Source: Pseudomonadota bacterium (GTDB taxonomy: Bacteria > Pseudomonadota > Gammaproteobacteria > Arenicellales > Arenicellaceae). Taken from it: a stretch of 8,912 nucleotides of DNA. Position numbers and translations under genes: made by a program. The stretch is from contig JABJKL010000242.1 in the NCBI GenBank assembly GCA_018660405.1, forward strand, positions 1 through 8,912. Direction: 5' to 3'. Positions 1 through 7,060 of this stretch are shown piece after piece (the stretch's first letter is position 1; the number at the start of each line of letters is the position of its first letter). The notes below the pieces were generated by a model. It was not told the origin of the DNA. It saw nothing but the letters and a program-made list of their open reading frames with translations, and ran no database searches.

Positions 1-2199
1 GTGCTGGATCCTGCTGTCGGCATATATATTGATGACGTTTATTACGGTCGCCCGTTAACCAACTTCTTGCGCCTTCTTGACGTGCAGGCAGTTGAAGTTC
101 TGCGTGGCCCGCAGGGCACACTGTTTGGTAAAAACTCGACAGGTGGTGCGATACGTTATGAGACGGTTAAACCAGATATTGATGCTGGAACTACAGGCTA
201 CGTGAAACTTGGCCTTGGTCAATACGACCGCGTTGACGCGCGTGCAGCAGTAAATCTCTCTTTGTCAGACACTGTTGCTGCTCGATTTTCTATGGCCCGT
301 TTGGAGCGTGATGGTTATCTTGATCGTTTGTCAGATGGCGTAGCACTAGGAGCGGACAATACCGAGTTTTATTCAGCCAAGTTGCGTTTCCAACCTTCAG
401 ACGATTTGACCGTTGATCTAGGTTTAGATTACACAGAATCGACCTCGAATGGTGGTGCAAGTAAGCTAATCGATTACTTCGGATATAACGGTGGCTACAA
501 TAATCCTGCGGTTGCCGGCGTGCAAGGCGACTCTACCCCTCCCATCTTTACGGGTGGAATATCTAATCAAGCCGCATATCAGACACTCTTCCCGGTTGGT
601 ACCCCCGAGAACTACGCTCCGGTCCTTCCAGCTAGCCTCTATGAGGTAGCCGGCACAGGCCCAATCGGTAGTACATCAGCGGAAAGCACGGGTATTACCT
701 TAGACATAAACTACAATCTCAACGATAACTTGTCACTGCGTTCTATTACTGGATACCGCACGGTAGAAACTACTGAGAACCGTGAATCTGATGAAAGTGC
801 CTTTTCAGAGTCCTTTTTTGACGGTGTAACAGTGGATGACATCAGCTTTTGGTCGCAGGAATTTCAGCTGAATGGTTCAGCTTTTGACGGTTTTTTGAAC
901 TACGTTACCGGGGTTTACTACTCAGTGGAAGAGCCGCATCAGTCTCAGAAGTCGATGAAAGATTATCGCGCTGTTGAGTCATTCGGTATGGTGGAGTCGT
1001 TGCGTCAAGCGCAGCAAGAAACTACTAGCAAAGGTATATACTTTCAGGCTGATTGGGCTCTGACTGACACCCTTACTCTGACAACAGGTGTGAGATACAC
1101 CGAGGACGAGAAAAATTACACGGTTTTTGATAACTCGGTCTTCGACACTGCTCTCTATAACCGATTGCTCGAACTCTGGGGCCCCACCGGCTCAATAATA
1201 CCCAATCGCGACTTCGATCGACGTGGTGGACCTAACGTTATCACCATTCAAAGTGCCGCAGGCTTCGCCACTAACGGGGCTTGCTCGCAAACGATTCCAT
1301 GTGCTGGCGCTGCAGTGTCTGGTGGTGATACCTTTACTGCTACAACTCCGCGAATTGCACTTGAGTGGCAGGCAACTGACAACGCAATGTTTTATGTCGC
1401 CTCGTCTAAAGGTTACAAAGCCGGTGGTACTAACGATTCGGTGGCTGATATCAACACGCCTTTCCAACCTGAAGAAGTTGTCAGTAATGAATTGGGTGCT
1501 CGTTTGACGCTGCTCGATGGACGTCTCCGTACCAATATCACTTACTTTGATATGGACTACACAGACAAGCAGCTAACGGTAACCACCTCGCCCATCTGTG
1601 CTCGTCGTTGTACTACCAACGTGGGTGATGCATCTATCTCTGGACTCGAAATAGAAGCGGTCGCTCTTCTAACCAATAACCTCAGGCTGAATCTGGGTTA
1701 CGGTAGTTTGGACGCCAAGTGGTCTGACATTCAGAATGCCACTGCCGGTGTTGAAACCGACTCACCTTTCAGTCGTGCACCTGACACATCCCTGACGCTG
1801 GGACTTCAGCATACTTTCGGGATGGATAACGGTGCTTCACTGGTCTCCTCCGTGAACTATGCCACCAAAAGCGCGCAACAGAGCAGTGGTCAGGATTCAA
1901 CTACTTTGACTATTCCGGAGTATGAGATATTCACTGCTCGAATTACTTATGAGCCAGCCGACGGCAATTGGCAAGCGTCTCTGTTCTGCACCAATTGTTT
2001 GGATGAAGAGTACATCACCGGTGGCGCCGCATGGGCAGGTTCTACTGATGGAAGTGGCTTCGATTACAAGCCATCTAGCCATCCGGCCTATGTCGGCACA
2101 AAGGTTCTGAATCCAGCAGGCAACGCGCCTCCAGGAATTACTCTGGTAAATATTGGTGCGCCGCGGATGTTGGGCGTGGATTTCACCTACAACTTCTAA
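1..2199 (+). CDS. TonB-dependent outer-membrane receptor (5'-truncated by window edge)
   Basis: The visible 732 residues begin inside the plug domain; signal peptide, TonB box and true start lie to the left, so the GTG at position 1 is an internal Val codon. The plug carries the family signature LRGPQGTLFGKN at about residues 34-45, followed by TGGAI. The rest is a long beta-barrel rich in alternating aromatic strands (e.g. RSITGYRT, GVRYTEDEKNY, ASSKGYKAGG, SGLEIEA), ending in the aromatic C-terminus VDFTYNF expected for Bam-dependent insertion. Such receptors import scarce or bulky substrates across the outer membrane using TonB-ExbBD energy. Three close Cys pairs (C428/C434, C533/C537, C663/C666) may form disulfides. 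Substrate cannot be read from the sequence. Proximity to a protocatechuate operon suggests a lignin-derived aromatic, but a terminator separates them. The family call is firm; the substrate is inference. Confidence 0.95.
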   Translation: MLDPAVGIYIDDVYYGRPLTNFLRLLDVQAVEVLRGPQGTLFGKNSTGGAIRYETVKPDIDAGTTGYVKLGLGQYDRVDARAAVNLSLSDTVAARFSMARLERDGYLDRLSDGVALGADNTEFYSAKLRFQPSDDLTVDLGLDYTESTSNGGASKLIDYFGYNGGYNNPAVAGVQGDSTPPIFTGGISNQAAYQTLFPVGTPENYAPVLPASLYEVAGTGPIGSTSAESTGITLDINYNLNDNLSLRSITGYRTVETTENRESDESAFSESFFDGVTVDDISFWSQEFQLNGSAFDGFLNYVTGVYYSVEEPHQSQKSMKDYRAVESFGMVESLRQAQQETTSKGIYFQADWALTDTLTLTTGVRYTEDEKNYTVFDNSVFDTALYNRLLELWGPTGSIIPNRDFDRRGGPNVITIQSAAGFATNGACSQTIPCAGAAVSGGDTFTATTPRIALEWQATDNAMFYVASSKGYKAGGTNDSVADINTPFQPEEVVSNELGARLTLLDGRLRTNITYFDMDYTDKQLTVTTSPICARRCTTNVGDASISGLEIEAVALLTNNLRLNLGYGSLDAKWSDIQNATAGVETDSPFSRAPDTSLTLGLQHTFGMDNGASLVSSVNYATKSAQQSSGQDSTTLTIPEYEIFTARITYEPADGNWQASLFCTNCLDEEYITGGAAWAGSTDGSGFDYKPSSHPAYVGTKVLNPAGNAPPGITLVNIGAPRMLGVDFTYNF

Positions 2200-2222
2200 G
2201 AGTTAGTTTGTTAAAACAAAAT

Positions 2223-2245
2223 ACCTCGCTTCGGCGGGGTCTTTT
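2223..2245 (+). terminator. Intrinsic terminator after the TonB-dependent receptor
   Basis: The stem CCTCGC (2224-2229) pairs with GCGGGG (2234-2239, one G-T pair) around a stable TTCG tetraloop. An outer A-T pair (2223/2240) extends it, and a C plus four T follow. It starts 24 bp after the receptor stop codon. An A-rich stretch on the left flank gives a T-rich tail on the other strand, so it could act in both directions. It makes the receptor a separate transcription unit from the downstream genes. Confidence 0.88.
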
Positions 2246-2378
2246 GTATGTCTATTTCGGTTAGAACGGTTTGTATCAAATCACTATTTATTAAGTGTGA
2301 TGCCGTAAGGACAGAATTTTTTTACGCAAAAAATCTACATTAAATAGCTTTTTTCATTTCTTAAACGACGAGGATCTC

Positions 2379-2783
2379 ATGTTAGATATATTGAACAAAA
2401 CAAAAGATAGCGATATGGCCATGCTTGTAGGCCGTGTTTTACTTGCCTTGGTATACTTTTTGGGAGCGTTAAACTGGCTTATTACTATGAACCCGCCTAT
2501 AGGGTTTATCGCTTCAAAAGGTTTGCCGGCTGCGGCGCTTTTAGGCTGGCTAGCCTTAATCTTCAAACTTGGCGGTTCGATTATGCTGATAGTCGGATTT
2601 AAAACCCGTATAGGAGCAGCTATGCTGGTAGTTTTTACGATTATCACTGCTTTTGTATTCCATACCCCAGCTGCTGTCTGGCCAATAGATGGAACTTTTT
2701 TGAAAGAACTATGCATGATTGGCGGACTGTTAATTCTTATGACTACAGGCCCAGGGAAGTATAGTTTGGACGGTGAAGGCTGA
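2379..2783 (+). CDS. DoxX-family small integral membrane protein
   Basis: The product is 134 residues with four predicted membrane helices at roughly residues 13-36, 48-75, 77-95 and 108-124. The first helix contains the GRVLLALVYFLGALNW pattern typical of DoxX/DoxD-like proteins, and GFKTRIGA precedes helix three. Length and topology match the family. The ATG is supported by GAGG at 2370-2373 with 5 bases of spacing. DoxX-family members have been linked to thiosulfate:quinone oxidation in archaea and to redox stress membrane complexes in mycobacteria, but most proteobacterial copies have no assigned function, and nothing here narrows it. It stands alone, 179 bp after the receptor and well ahead of the catabolic operon. 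No clear terminator follows it on the + strand, so some readthrough toward ligK is possible. Confidence 0.85.
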   Translation: MLDILNKTKDSDMAMLVGRVLLALVYFLGALNWLITMNPPIGFIASKGLPAAALLGWLALIFKLGGSIMLIVGFKTRIGAAMLVVFTIITAFVFHTPAAVWPIDGTFLKELCMIGGLLILMTTGPGKYSLDGEG

Positions 2784-2841
2784 TATTCTTAGATCTTGCG
2801 GCGGAGCCGGTATTAGGTGAGCTGAATAGAGATATTTTGGC

Positions 2842-2878
2842 GGGTTTTTGCTTTTTATTACAAGGTAGGTAAAAACCC
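2842..2878. repeat. Inverted repeat, 8-bp arms, overlapping the next hairpin
   Basis: GGGTTTTT (2842-2849) is the exact reverse complement of AAAAACCC (2871-2878), with a 21-bp loop. The right arm shares its CCC with the left arm of the CCCTC/GAGGG hairpin (2876-2889), so the two structures cannot form together in one transcript. That geometry resembles alternative leader structures. It could also be a coincidence of an A/T-rich patch, since only three pairs per arm are G-C. Confidence 0.4.
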
Positions 2879-2889
2879 TCCTGGGAGGG
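2871..2889 (-). terminator. Candidate intrinsic terminator reading leftward
   Basis: Read on the - strand this is a CCCTC stem, a four-base loop and GAGGG, followed at once by five T (AAAAA at 2871-2875 on the + strand). That is the standard layout of an intrinsic terminator for leftward transcription. No convincing - strand gene ends here, so it could block antisense transcription toward doxX or be the remnant of a lost gene. On the + strand no T-tract follows, so it is not a terminator for doxX. Confidence 0.45.
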
Positions 2890-2939
2890 CGGTCACTGTC
2901 GCAAGGTGCCTAGACTTTTTAACTCTCCTTAGTTAGCGT

Positions 2940-3149
2940 GTGCTCTTTTTGGTCTCAGAGGGAATGTCTCATCATCCACGTAGATACTATCCGGTGTTTG
3001 GCGCGGCAGATGAGTCAGTCACAGCTTGGCAGCTTTCTGGTGGGCGATTGAAACAGTCGGTGTCGTCGCAACAATGGATAGATCGTCTAGATTCGATGCA
3101 CAATGAAGGCGCAAAGATGATTACCCGTGGTGAAAGTCACTGCTGCTGA
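2940..3149 (+). CDS. Doubtful short ORF, unrecognised
   Basis: This open frame of 69 codons starts with GTG, or gives 61 codons from the ATG at 2964. It sits in the gap before ligK. The product is hydrophilic, with a YYPVFGAADESVTAW segment, a QQWIDRLDSM segment and a Cys-Cys C-terminus; I recognise no family. The GTG lacks a Shine-Dalgarno site. The ATG has GAGGG at 2958-2962, but that is only one base away, too close to be convincing. It lies in the same frame as ligK and ends in TGA at 3147-3149, after which the frame stays open into ligK. It may be a small gene, a leader peptide, a gene remnant or chance; I favour remnant or chance. Confidence 0.2.
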   Translation: MLFLVSEGMSHHPRRYYPVFGAADESVTAWQLSGGRLKQSVSSQQWIDRLDSMHNEGAKMITRGESHCC

Positions 3150-3221
3150 TATGCGCTTGAGCAAAGAGAAAGTGACGATAGGTTTTTAGCCGTACTTTTG
3201 GGCGGGCGATTTAGCCATACT

Positions 3222-3941
3222 ATGCCACCAACATTAGCTGAGCAGATTTGTATGCCTCTCTGTATAACTGATATTCAACGAGTCCCGGAAACTGTGCTTA
3301 AGCATTTTCAAGGTTCAGAAGTCGCCACCGTACATGAGGCACAGGGGCGCAAGGGGCTACTTGCTTCTTACATGCGGCCTATCTATCCCGGAGCACAACT
3401 TGCCGGTACTGCGGTCACCTGCGAAGTGGCGCCGGGTGATAACTGGATGTTGCACGTTGCGGTGGAACAATGTCGCCCCGGTGATGTACTTGTTGTTTCG
3501 CCCACAAGCCCCTGTGAAGACGGCTATTTTGGCGATCTTTTGGCGACTTCTTTAAAATCTAGAGGCGTTTGTGGATTGATTATCGATGCTGGGGTTCGTG
3601 ACATATCGACACTCAAAAATATGGAATTTGCAGTATGGTCGAAAACAGTATTTGCTCAGGGCACAGTAAAAGAAACACTGGGCAACGTAAATGTGCCGGT
3701 GATTTGCGCGGGGGCCTTGATTAATCCTGGGGATATTATAGTTGCCGATGACGATGGCGTGGTAGTTGTGAACCGAGAAGAAGCGGAAAGCGTCTTGCAA
3801 AGCGTACAAAAACGATCGGCCAACGAAGTAGAAAAACGGGCCCGATTCGAGGCTGGTGAGCTGGGTCTAGATATTTATAATATGCGTGAGCGGCTAGCCG
3901 ATAAAGGGCTACGCTACGTTAAAACTATAGAGGATATTTAA
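3222..3941 (+). CDS. ligK: 4-carboxy-4-hydroxy-2-oxoadipate (CHA) aldolase, RraA-like fold
   Basis: This class II, divalent-metal pyruvate aldolase cleaves CHA to pyruvate and oxaloacetate, the last step of protocatechuate 4,5-cleavage. Characterised homologues also cleave 4-hydroxy-4-methyl-2-oxoglutarate and decarboxylate oxaloacetate. Counting from the ATG at 3222 (239 aa), visible family motifs are ATVHEAQGR (35-43), YMRPIY (50-55), PGDNWMLHVA (71-80), the active-site segment DGYFGDLLA (100-108), IIDAGVRD (120-127) with the conserved Arg126-Asp127 (substrate and metal binding), VWSK (138-141) and VADDDGVVVV (174-183). The C-terminal LGLDIYNMRERL also matches LigK/GalC/PmdF proteins. The start is unclear: TTG 3198, ATG 3222 and ATG 3252 are in frame and none has a good Shine-Dalgarno site. 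ATG 3222 puts the Arg-Asp pair near its position in characterised enzymes; ATG 3252 would give 229 aa, also near family length. Three bases separate its stop from the ligU start. Confidence 0.94.
   Translation: MPPTLAEQICMPLCITDIQRVPETVLKHFQGSEVATVHEAQGRKGLLASYMRPIYPGAQLAGTAVTCEVAPGDNWMLHVAVEQCRPGDVLVVSPTSPCEDGYFGDLLATSLKSRGVCGLIIDAGVRDISTLKNMEFAVWSKTVFAQGTVKETLGNVNVPVICAGALINPGDIIVADDDGVVVVNREEAESVLQSVQKRSANEVEKRARFEAGELGLDIYNMRERLADKGLRYVKTIEDI
3930..3934 (+). promoter_or_regulatory. Ribosome binding site supporting the TTG start of ligU
   Basis: GAGGA lies inside the last codons of ligK, 10 bases before the TTG at 3945. It supports the TTG start over the ATG at 3966, which would remove the first seven residues of a conserved N-terminus. 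Its placement implies that ligU translation is coupled to ligK. Confidence 0.6.
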
Positions 3942-3944
3942 GCG

Positions 3945-5042
3945 TTGCAAGTCGCAATCCCCTCTATGCAAATGCGCGGAGGCACGTCGAAAGGCCTGTA
4001 CTTTAAAGCCTCAGATTTGCCCGAAGACATTGAAACCCGCGATCGCGTTCTTCTTGCTGTAATGGGATCTCCCGATGAGCGGCAAATTGATGGTATCGGT
4101 GGGGCGCACCCGCTCACTAGCAAAGTGGCCATTGTCAGCTTATCGAGTTCTGACGACACAGATATAGACTATTTATTTCTTCAAGTCATGGTCGACAAAG
4201 GCATCGTCAGTGACGCGCAAAACTGTGGAAATGTTTTGGCCGGTGTTGGCCCGTATGCAATAGAGTCAGGAATAGTAACTGCTACCGGTGCTACCACAGA
4301 TGTTCGAATTTGCATGCTTAATACTGGCGCTAAAGCTACCGCACGAGTGCAGACTCCGGCCGGTAAAGTAGAATATGAGGGCGAAGCGCGCATTGATGGT
4401 GTTCCCGGAACCTCAGCAGCTATACCGATAGAGTTTTTAGATATTGCGGGTTCCAGTTGCGGTGCGCTGCTGCCTACCGGTCAAGTCAAAGACTCGATTC
4501 AAGGCACAGACGTTACCTGTATTGATAATGGTATGCCGGTCGTGTTGCTTAGAGCCAGCAATTTCGGATTGACCGGAACTGAGTCGCCGGAGATATTGGA
4601 AGCGAATCTCGATTTAAAAACCCGTATTGAAGCTATACGTTTGGAAGCAGGCAAACGAATGAATTTGGGAGATGTATCTGGCAAAACGGTTCCCAAAATG
4701 AGCCTTATTTCCAATGCTCAAAATGGGGGCTCTCTAAACACTCGAACCTTTATCCCTCATCGCGTGCACGAAGCCATCGGCGTACTGGGTTCAGTCAGCG
4801 TTGCGACCGCCTGTATGTTGCCAGGCTCTGTCGCCCAAAGTTTCGCAGGCGAGCTCTCAACCGAGTCAAACAATCAGCTAAACATTGAACACCCTACGGG
4901 GTCCTTCAGTGTAGAAGTCGACGTTGCGCACGGAACCGAAGGAGAGTTTATAGTTAACAGGGCGGCATTACTTAGAACGGCACGTCTGCTAATGCGCGGC
5001 GAAGTCTATATTCCTGCAAAAGTTTTCGATTCGGCAGACTGA
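3945..5042 (+). CDS. ligU: 4-oxalomesaconate tautomerase / delta-isomerase (PrpF family)
   Basis: LigU/GalD enzymes convert the 4-oxalomesaconate released by LigI (or its enol tautomer) to 2-keto-4-carboxy-3-hexenedioate, the substrate of LigJ. The 365-residue product has the two-lobed DAP-epimerase-like PrpF fold pattern. Motifs are MRGGTSKG (10-17), AVMGSPD (38-44), QIDGIGG (47-53), LTSKVAI (57-63), QNCGN (92-96), SCGALLPTG (171-179), TCIDNGMPVV (191-200), TRTFIPHRVH (266-275), ATAC (287-290) and EHPTGSF (315-321). Lys60 and Cys94 are 34 residues apart, the same spacing as the Lys66/Cys100 acid-base pair reported for LigU, so the active site looks intact. The TTG start follows the ligK stop by three bases. 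A gene of the aconitate isomerase PrpF branch is the alternative, but the pathway neighbours argue for LigU. Confidence 0.94.
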   Translation: MQVAIPSMQMRGGTSKGLYFKASDLPEDIETRDRVLLAVMGSPDERQIDGIGGAHPLTSKVAIVSLSSSDDTDIDYLFLQVMVDKGIVSDAQNCGNVLAGVGPYAIESGIVTATGATTDVRICMLNTGAKATARVQTPAGKVEYEGEARIDGVPGTSAAIPIEFLDIAGSSCGALLPTGQVKDSIQGTDVTCIDNGMPVVLLRASNFGLTGTESPEILEANLDLKTRIEAIRLEAGKRMNLGDVSGKTVPKMSLISNAQNGGSLNTRTFIPHRVHEAIGVLGSVSVATACMLPGSVAQSFAGELSTESNNQLNIEHPTGSFSVEVDVAHGTEGEFIVNRAALLRTARLLMRGEVYIPAKVFDSAD

Positions 5043-5110
5043 AGACGGTCTCTACCTATGTTTTTCAAAACTTTCTATATCCAACAGATTACAAACAAGA
5101 GTACTAATAA

Positions 5111-6130
5111 ATGATTATCGATTGCCACGGGCACTACACCACAGCACCGGAGCCTCATCAATTATTCCGAGAGGTACAAATTAATGCCTTTAAAAGCGGT
5201 CAATCTCTGCCTGAAGTGCCGAGTATTAGTGATGACCAGATTCAAGAGAGCATTGAAAAAAATCAGCTGCGGCTTTTAAAAGAGCGCGCTGCAGATATGA
5301 CGATATTTTCGCCTCGAGCGTCGGCGATGGCTCATCACATTGGTGATCGTGCAGTATCAGAACAATGGACAAGTTCTTGTAATGATCTTATTAAACGCGT
5401 GGTAGATCTGTTTCCAGAATACTTTATAGGGGTTTGTCAGTTACCCCAATCTGAAGGAGTAGCAATCGATCACTCGGTAAAAGAGTTGGAACGCTGTGTA
5501 AACGAACTTGGCTTTGTTGGATGTAATCTGAACCCAGACCCCTCTGGGGGTCATTGGACATCGGCGCCTTTGACGGACAAAAGCTGGTATCCGTTCTTTG
5601 AGAAAATGGTAGAGCTGGATGTGCCCGCGATGATTCATGTATCCAGCTCTTGCAACGCCAATTTTCACGCGACCGGCGCACATTACATCAACGCGGATAC
5701 CACGGCATTTATGCAGTTTATCCAAGGAAATTTATTTCATGACTTCCCTACCTTGCGCTTTATTATTCCTCACGGTGGTGGCGCAGTCCCCTATCATTGG
5801 GGCCGGTATCGGGGTTTGGCGGATATGCTTAAGCAGCCGCACCTAAGTGAGCACGTAATGAAAAATGTGTTTTTTGATACCTGTGTTTATCACCAACCCG
5901 GCATTGATCTACTATTTAAAGTGATCGATATCGACAACATATTATTCGGTTCGGAAATGGTCGGTGCGGTACGAGGCATTGACCCCGAAACCGGAAACTA
6001 CTTTGACGATACAAAACGATACGTGGATGCGCTAAACCTTTCCGAGACAGATCTTCAGAAAGTTTATGAAGGCAATGCCCGGCGGGTATACCCACGTTTG
6101 GATCATTCGTTAAAAGGACGGGGCCTGTGA
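5111..6130 (+). CDS. ligJ: 4-oxalomesaconate hydratase (amidohydrolase superfamily)
   Basis: LigJ is a zinc-dependent, cytoplasmic amidohydrolase-superfamily protein that works as a hydratase. It adds water to 2-keto-4-carboxy-3-hexenedioate, giving 4-carboxy-4-hydroxy-2-oxoadipate for LigK. The 339-residue product starts MIIDCHGHY, placing the metal-binding HxH at His6 and His8. It has MIHVSSS with His176, IIPHGGGAVPYHWGR with His221, and FGSEMVG with Glu282. These match, with a constant two-residue shift, the His178 and Glu284 known for Sphingobium LigJ. AAGAG at 5097-5101, nine bases upstream, supports the ATG. A 68-bp spacer separates it from ligU, the largest gap inside the operon; I saw no terminator in it. 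The 3' end overlaps ligI by four bases. Other ACMSD-like decarboxylases share the fold, but motifs and context favour LigJ strongly. Confidence 0.95.
   Translation: MIIDCHGHYTTAPEPHQLFREVQINAFKSGQSLPEVPSISDDQIQESIEKNQLRLLKERAADMTIFSPRASAMAHHIGDRAVSEQWTSSCNDLIKRVVDLFPEYFIGVCQLPQSEGVAIDHSVKELERCVNELGFVGCNLNPDPSGGHWTSAPLTDKSWYPFFEKMVELDVPAMIHVSSSCNANFHATGAHYINADTTAFMQFIQGNLFHDFPTLRFIIPHGGGAVPYHWGRYRGLADMLKQPHLSEHVMKNVFFDTCVYHQPGIDLLFKVIDIDNILFGSEMVGAVRGIDPETGNYFDDTKRYVDALNLSETDLQKVYEGNARRVYPRLDHSLKGRGL
6113..6118 (+). promoter_or_regulatory. Ribosome binding site supporting the GTG start of ligI
   Basis: AAAGGA lies within the end of ligJ, eight bases before the GTG at 6127. The GTG overlaps the ligJ TGA in a GTGA arrangement (6127-6130), a classic layout for translational coupling. 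The next in-frame ATG is far inside the protein, past the HxH metal site, so GTG is the only sensible start. Confidence 0.7.
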
Positions 6131-7017
6131 CTCATTTCTCCCCCGACAGTGACTGGTTGCATTGGCATCAAGAACCAAGCAAACCAAACTTTGCGCCGCC
6201 AAAGGGCGCGGTTGATGCTCATTGCCACGTGTTTGGACCGGGTGATCAATTCCCCTTTGCGCCAGAACGTAAATACACCCCTTGTGATGCATCCAAGAAT
6301 GAACTTTGGACTCTGCGAGACTTTCTAGGGTTTTCGCGCAATGTCATTGTTCAGGCCACCTGTCATGGCGCTGATAATCGTGCCCTAGTTGATGCCCTAC
6401 AAAGTTCCAAGGGCATGGCTCGCGGGGTGGCAACGGTTAAGGTCAGCATTACTGATGATGAACTACAAAACCTTCATGATGCCGGTGTGCGTGGCGTGCG
6501 ATTCAATTTCGTTAAACGTCTTGTAGACTCACTTCCTTTTGACGACTTACAGGTAATTGCCAATCGAATACAAGATCTGGGTTGGCACATAGTGATTTAT
6601 TTCGAGGCGGCTGAACTGCCGGAACTCTACGACTTCTTTACCTCTTTACCGACTACAATTGTGGTTGATCATATGGGCCGTCCCGATGTTAGTAAATCAG
6701 TCGATGGGCCTGAGTTTGGTCTGTTTACTAAGCTGCTGCGCGAAAACACTAACTTCTGGTCAAAAGTAAGTTGTCCGGAAAGGTTGTCGCTAGTGGGGCC
6801 AAGTGGATATAAAGACGTGGTGCCATTTGCTCGCAGGATAGTCGAAACCTTTCCTGATCGAGTGCTTTGGGGAACCGATTGGCCTCACCCGAACATGAAA
6901 AGTCATATGCCGGATGATGGTCATTTGGTTGATATCATCCCTCAAATTGCGACCACAGAAGCCTTGCAGCAGAAGCTACTGGTAGACAACCCTATGCGCC
7001 TTTATTGGGGTGAATAA
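6127..7017 (+). CDS. ligI: 2-pyrone-4,6-dicarboxylate (PDC) hydrolase / lactonase
   Basis: LigI hydrolyses the lactone PDC to 4-oxalomesaconate. It is an amidohydrolase-superfamily enzyme, unusual in not needing a divalent metal for activity. The 296-residue product is close to the 293 of Sphingobium LigI. Residues matching the characterised active site are all visible: His32 and His34 in VDAHCHVFGPG, Arg125 and Arg131 in VRFNFVKR, Tyr158 in VIYFE, His182 and Arg185 in VDHMGRPD, Arg219 in SCPERLS, and the general base Asp251 in WGTDWPHPN. The arginines bind the two carboxylates of PDC. The start is GTG, overlapping the ligJ stop. A 43-bp spacer follows before ligA. Presence of this gene indicates flux through PDC, hence protocatechuate rather than gallate ring opening alone. 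Confidence 0.96.
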   Translation: MTHFSPDSDWLHWHQEPSKPNFAPPKGAVDAHCHVFGPGDQFPFAPERKYTPCDASKNELWTLRDFLGFSRNVIVQATCHGADNRALVDALQSSKGMARGVATVKVSITDDELQNLHDAGVRGVRFNFVKRLVDSLPFDDLQVIANRIQDLGWHIVIYFEAAELPELYDFFTSLPTTIVVDHMGRPDVSKSVDGPEFGLFTKLLRENTNFWSKVSCPERLSLVGPSGYKDVVPFARRIVETFPDRVLWGTDWPHPNMKSHMPDDGHLVDIIPQIATTEALQQKLLVDNPMRLYWGE

Positions 7018-7060
7018 ATTGAACCGCCAGAAAGATGAAAGAAACTAATTCGGAGGAAAT

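Larger units (their letters stand above)
2784..3221. other. About 440-bp gap without a confident gene; candidate leader/promoter region of the lig operon
   Basis: This is the longest stretch without a convincing gene. It contains two overlapping inverted repeats (2842-2889), a T- and A-rich patch around 2845-2875, and one short open frame (2940-3149) with no good ribosome site or recognisable family. The promoter of the ligK-C operon and any LysR- or IclR-type operator should lie here, but I found no promoter hexamer pair or operator dyad strong enough to call. From 2937 the reading frame of ligK is open except for a single TGA at 3147-3149. Confidence 0.6.

Noticed and set aside
1192..1507. 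Open frames on both strands overlapping the receptor gene
   Set aside because: They lie wholly inside the conserved receptor barrel and show no family features.
2848..2875. Possible sigma-70 promoter TTGCTT, 16-bp spacer, TAAAAA
   Set aside because: Both hexamers are weak matches in an A/T-rich patch overlapping an inverted repeat; not enough to call the operon promoter.
2876..2889. CCCTC/GAGGG hairpin as a + strand terminator for doxX
   Set aside because: No T-tract follows on the + strand; the T-tract is on the - strand, so it was called only as a leftward candidate.
3198..3221. TTG at 3198 as the ligK start
   Set aside because: It has no Shine-Dalgarno site at a usable distance, and the added residues (LGGRFSHT when read as Leu) do not resemble the N-terminus of LigK-type aldolases. 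ATG 3222 or 3252 fits family length better.
5424..5725. Two overlapping - strand open frames inside ligJ
   Set aside because: Composition is low in hydrophobic core patterns and no family is recognisable; they mirror a well-conserved ligJ coding region and have no ribosome sites.
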